Source: an uncultured Bacteroidota bacterium
GTDB taxonomy: Bacteria; Bacteroidota; Bacteroidia; AKYH767-A; JABDAW01
Length of the DNA: 34,811 nt
Direction of reading: 5' to 3'
NCBI GenBank assembly: GCA_903844645.1
Contig: CAIMUP010000032.1
Coordinates: forward strand, 1 to 34,811
Shown here: piece by piece, positions 34,025 through 34,811 of the stretch
Position numbering within the stretch: position 1 is the stretch's first letter
Layout of the letters: the number at the start of each line of letters is the position of its first letter
Translations under genes and position numbers: made by a program
The notes under the pieces: generated by a model
Seen by the model: the letters and a program-made list of their open reading frames with translations, nothing else
What the model was told of the DNA's origin: nothing
The model's database searches: none

Positions 34025-34522
34025 ATGGAATTACAAATTATACAGAGTAAAATATTTGAAATAAGAGGTCATAAAGTTATGCTTGATTTCGATCTTGCAA
34101 AACTCTATGAAGTCGAAACAAGGGTATTGAAACAGGCAGTGAAAAGAAACCTGAATCGTTTCCCGTCGGACTTTATGTTCGAGTTGACAAAAGAGGAATC
34201 AGAAATCTTGATGTCACAAATTGTGACATCAAGTTGGGGTGGCACTCGGAAACCTATTTCAGCGTTCACTGAACAGGGGGTTGCCATGTTATCAGCTGTT
34301 TTAAAAAGTGATAAAGCCGTTGAGGTAAGTATTGCTATTATGCGCGCCTTTACATTGTTGCGTCAGCATTTATCTGATTCCAAGGAATTAAAAGAGAAGA
34401 TAGAAGAACTCGAAATCGAGATGAACACCAAGTTTAAAGATATTTATGAAGCCTTAAATTTCCTGCTATCTCCTAAATCTGAACGGAAACCGATAGGCTA
34501 TAAACCTAATAAGAAGGAATAA
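34025..34522 (+). CDS. ORF6N-domain DNA-binding protein
   Basis: A 165-residue protein. Residues about 1-85 form the ORF6N domain (IFEIRGHKVMLDFDLAKLYEVETRVLKQAVKRN, then RFPSDFMFELTKEE, then FTEQGVAMLSAVLKS), a phage-derived DNA-binding domain; the rest is a coiled coil. Proteins like this are frequent in Bacteroidota outside prophages; their targets are unknown. ATG 34025 is taken over the extended start at 33989. A box TTTCTTTG (one mismatch to TAnnTTTG) ends 4 bases upstream. The coding sequence contains a perfect 27-base palindrome at 34207-34233. Confidence 0.9.
   Translation: MELQIIQSKIFEIRGHKVMLDFDLAKLYEVETRVLKQAVKRNLNRFPSDFMFELTKEESEILMSQIVTSSWGGTRKPISAFTEQGVAMLSAVLKSDKAVEVSIAIMRAFTLLRQHLSDSKELKEKIEELEIEMNTKFKDIYEALNFLLSPKSERKPIGYKPNKKE
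34207..34233. promoter_or_regulatory. Perfect 13-bp-arm palindrome inside the ORF6N gene
   Basis: CTTGATGTCACAA and TTGTGACATCAAG around a single A. It spans the codons for LMSQIVTSS of the ORF6N domain. The size and symmetry suit an operator for a dimer; calling it regulatory is inference. Confidence 0.45.
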
Positions 34523-34556
34523 AAAAAAGCGGCACACTACGTACCGCTTTTTTGTT
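34522..34556. terminator. Terminator of the ORF6N gene, right copy
   Basis: Same hairpin as at 33972 (GCGGCACACTACGTACCGC) with an A tract on one side and TTTTTTGTTTT on the other. Bidirectional; it can also end the convergent gene at the right edge. Confidence 0.9.
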
Positions 34557-34576
34557 TTATGCTTTGGGTGAGTGCT

Positions 34577-34811
34577 TTACTTCTGCACTACGAACTTCCC
34601 TCTTGTGCTTTCTTTTTCGCTTCTTACTTCATAGAAATAAATGCCTGCGCTCCAGGTGGAAATAGAGATGGTATTATCAATGCCGCAGAGGTTTTCTTTA
34701 TAAACTACAGTACCCAGAAGGTCGGTGATAAGCAAGGTTTCTGGGGAGGTGCTGGTGCTGTGGTGAATGTTGAGAAGGGTGGTGGCGGGGTTGGGATAAA
34801 CAGAAATACCA
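34577..34811 (-). CDS. C-terminus of a T9SS-secreted protein (partial)
   Basis: The last 78 codons of a gene entering from the right edge. The tail begins ISVYPNPATTLLNI, continues LLITDLLGTVVYKE, SISTWSAGIYFYEVR and ends GKFVVQK: a type A C-terminal sorting domain (VYPNP motif) of the type IX secretion system. The protein would be exported across the outer membrane and released or anchored by the Por machinery. The nature of the cargo lies outside the window. Confidence 0.9.
   Translation of the reverse strand, partial: GISVYPNPATTLLNIHHSTSTSPETLLITDLLGTVVYKENLCGIDNTISISTWSAGIYFYEVRSEKESTRGKFVVQK

Noticed and set aside
34025-34522. Prophage remnant
   Set aside because: The ORF6N domain is phage-derived, but no other phage gene, integrase or attachment site lies nearby.

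Overview
The window looks like chromosomal DNA of a member of the Bacteroidota, probably of the Chitinophagales/Sphingobacteriales side. Four things point there. Most promoters that can be recognised carry the Bacteroidota -7 box TAnnTTTG, often with TTG 17-23 bases upstream. Shine-Dalgarno sequences are absent. A truncated gene at the right edge ends in a type IX secretion (Por) sorting domain. Several protein types (PadR-PspC pair, TPR-sensor kinase, HAE1-type RND pump) are typical of the group. No insertion sequence, integrase, CRISPR array or rRNA was seen.

Layout. 1-3158: a TPR-containing histidine kinase and its LuxR-type response regulator (minus). 3674-5503: a four-helix membrane cytochrome c and the ribosome-associated GTPase HflX (minus), then tRNA-Lys(CTT). 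5724-6734: a YdjM-type membrane hydrolase (plus). 7188-11016: an interrupted iron-sulfur cluster (SUF) locus, sufA-like, sufB, then an unrelated small secreted protein, then sufC. 11183-17849: a tetR-tolC-membrane fusion protein-RND efflux operon (minus), preceded by an SRPBCC protein. 19040-19648: a secreted CarboxypepD_reg-like protein. 19819-21905: recA and a TPR lipoprotein. 21906-23919: a PadR-PspC operon (minus). 24162-26315: a PKD lipoprotein and an unrecognised protein. 26397-27971: Sua5/YciO-like protein, transaldolase and a 59-residue Lys/Ala/Pro histone-H1-like protein (minus). 28117-31029: a solitary TonB-C-like protein and an OmpR-type two-component system. 31661-33929: two small envelope proteins followed by purB. 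34025-34522: an ORF6N DNA-binding protein.

The most striking feature is not a gene. Eight intergenic spots hold tandem arrays whose unit is 21 bp (42 = 2 x 21 at one locus, 20 at another), although the unit sequence is almost completely different from locus to locus. In two arrays only a 5-7 base core is kept while the rest of each unit varies, yet the 21-bp register is unbroken over 280-315 bases. Arrays tend to flip orientation halfway or are bracketed by inverted repeats, and many units are imperfect palindromes. Seven of eight lie just downstream of a gene end, mostly at gene ends with no ordinary intrinsic terminator. Twenty-one bp is two turns of B-DNA, so the sites are helically phased. 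I know of no described family matching this; it is my main candidate for an undescribed system.

Secondary signals are a set of genes whose -7 promoter box ends only 4-5 bases before the start codon (probable leaderless mRNAs), a perfect 13-bp-arm palindrome inside the ORF6N gene, which itself sits between two near-identical terminator hairpins, and the split SUF locus.
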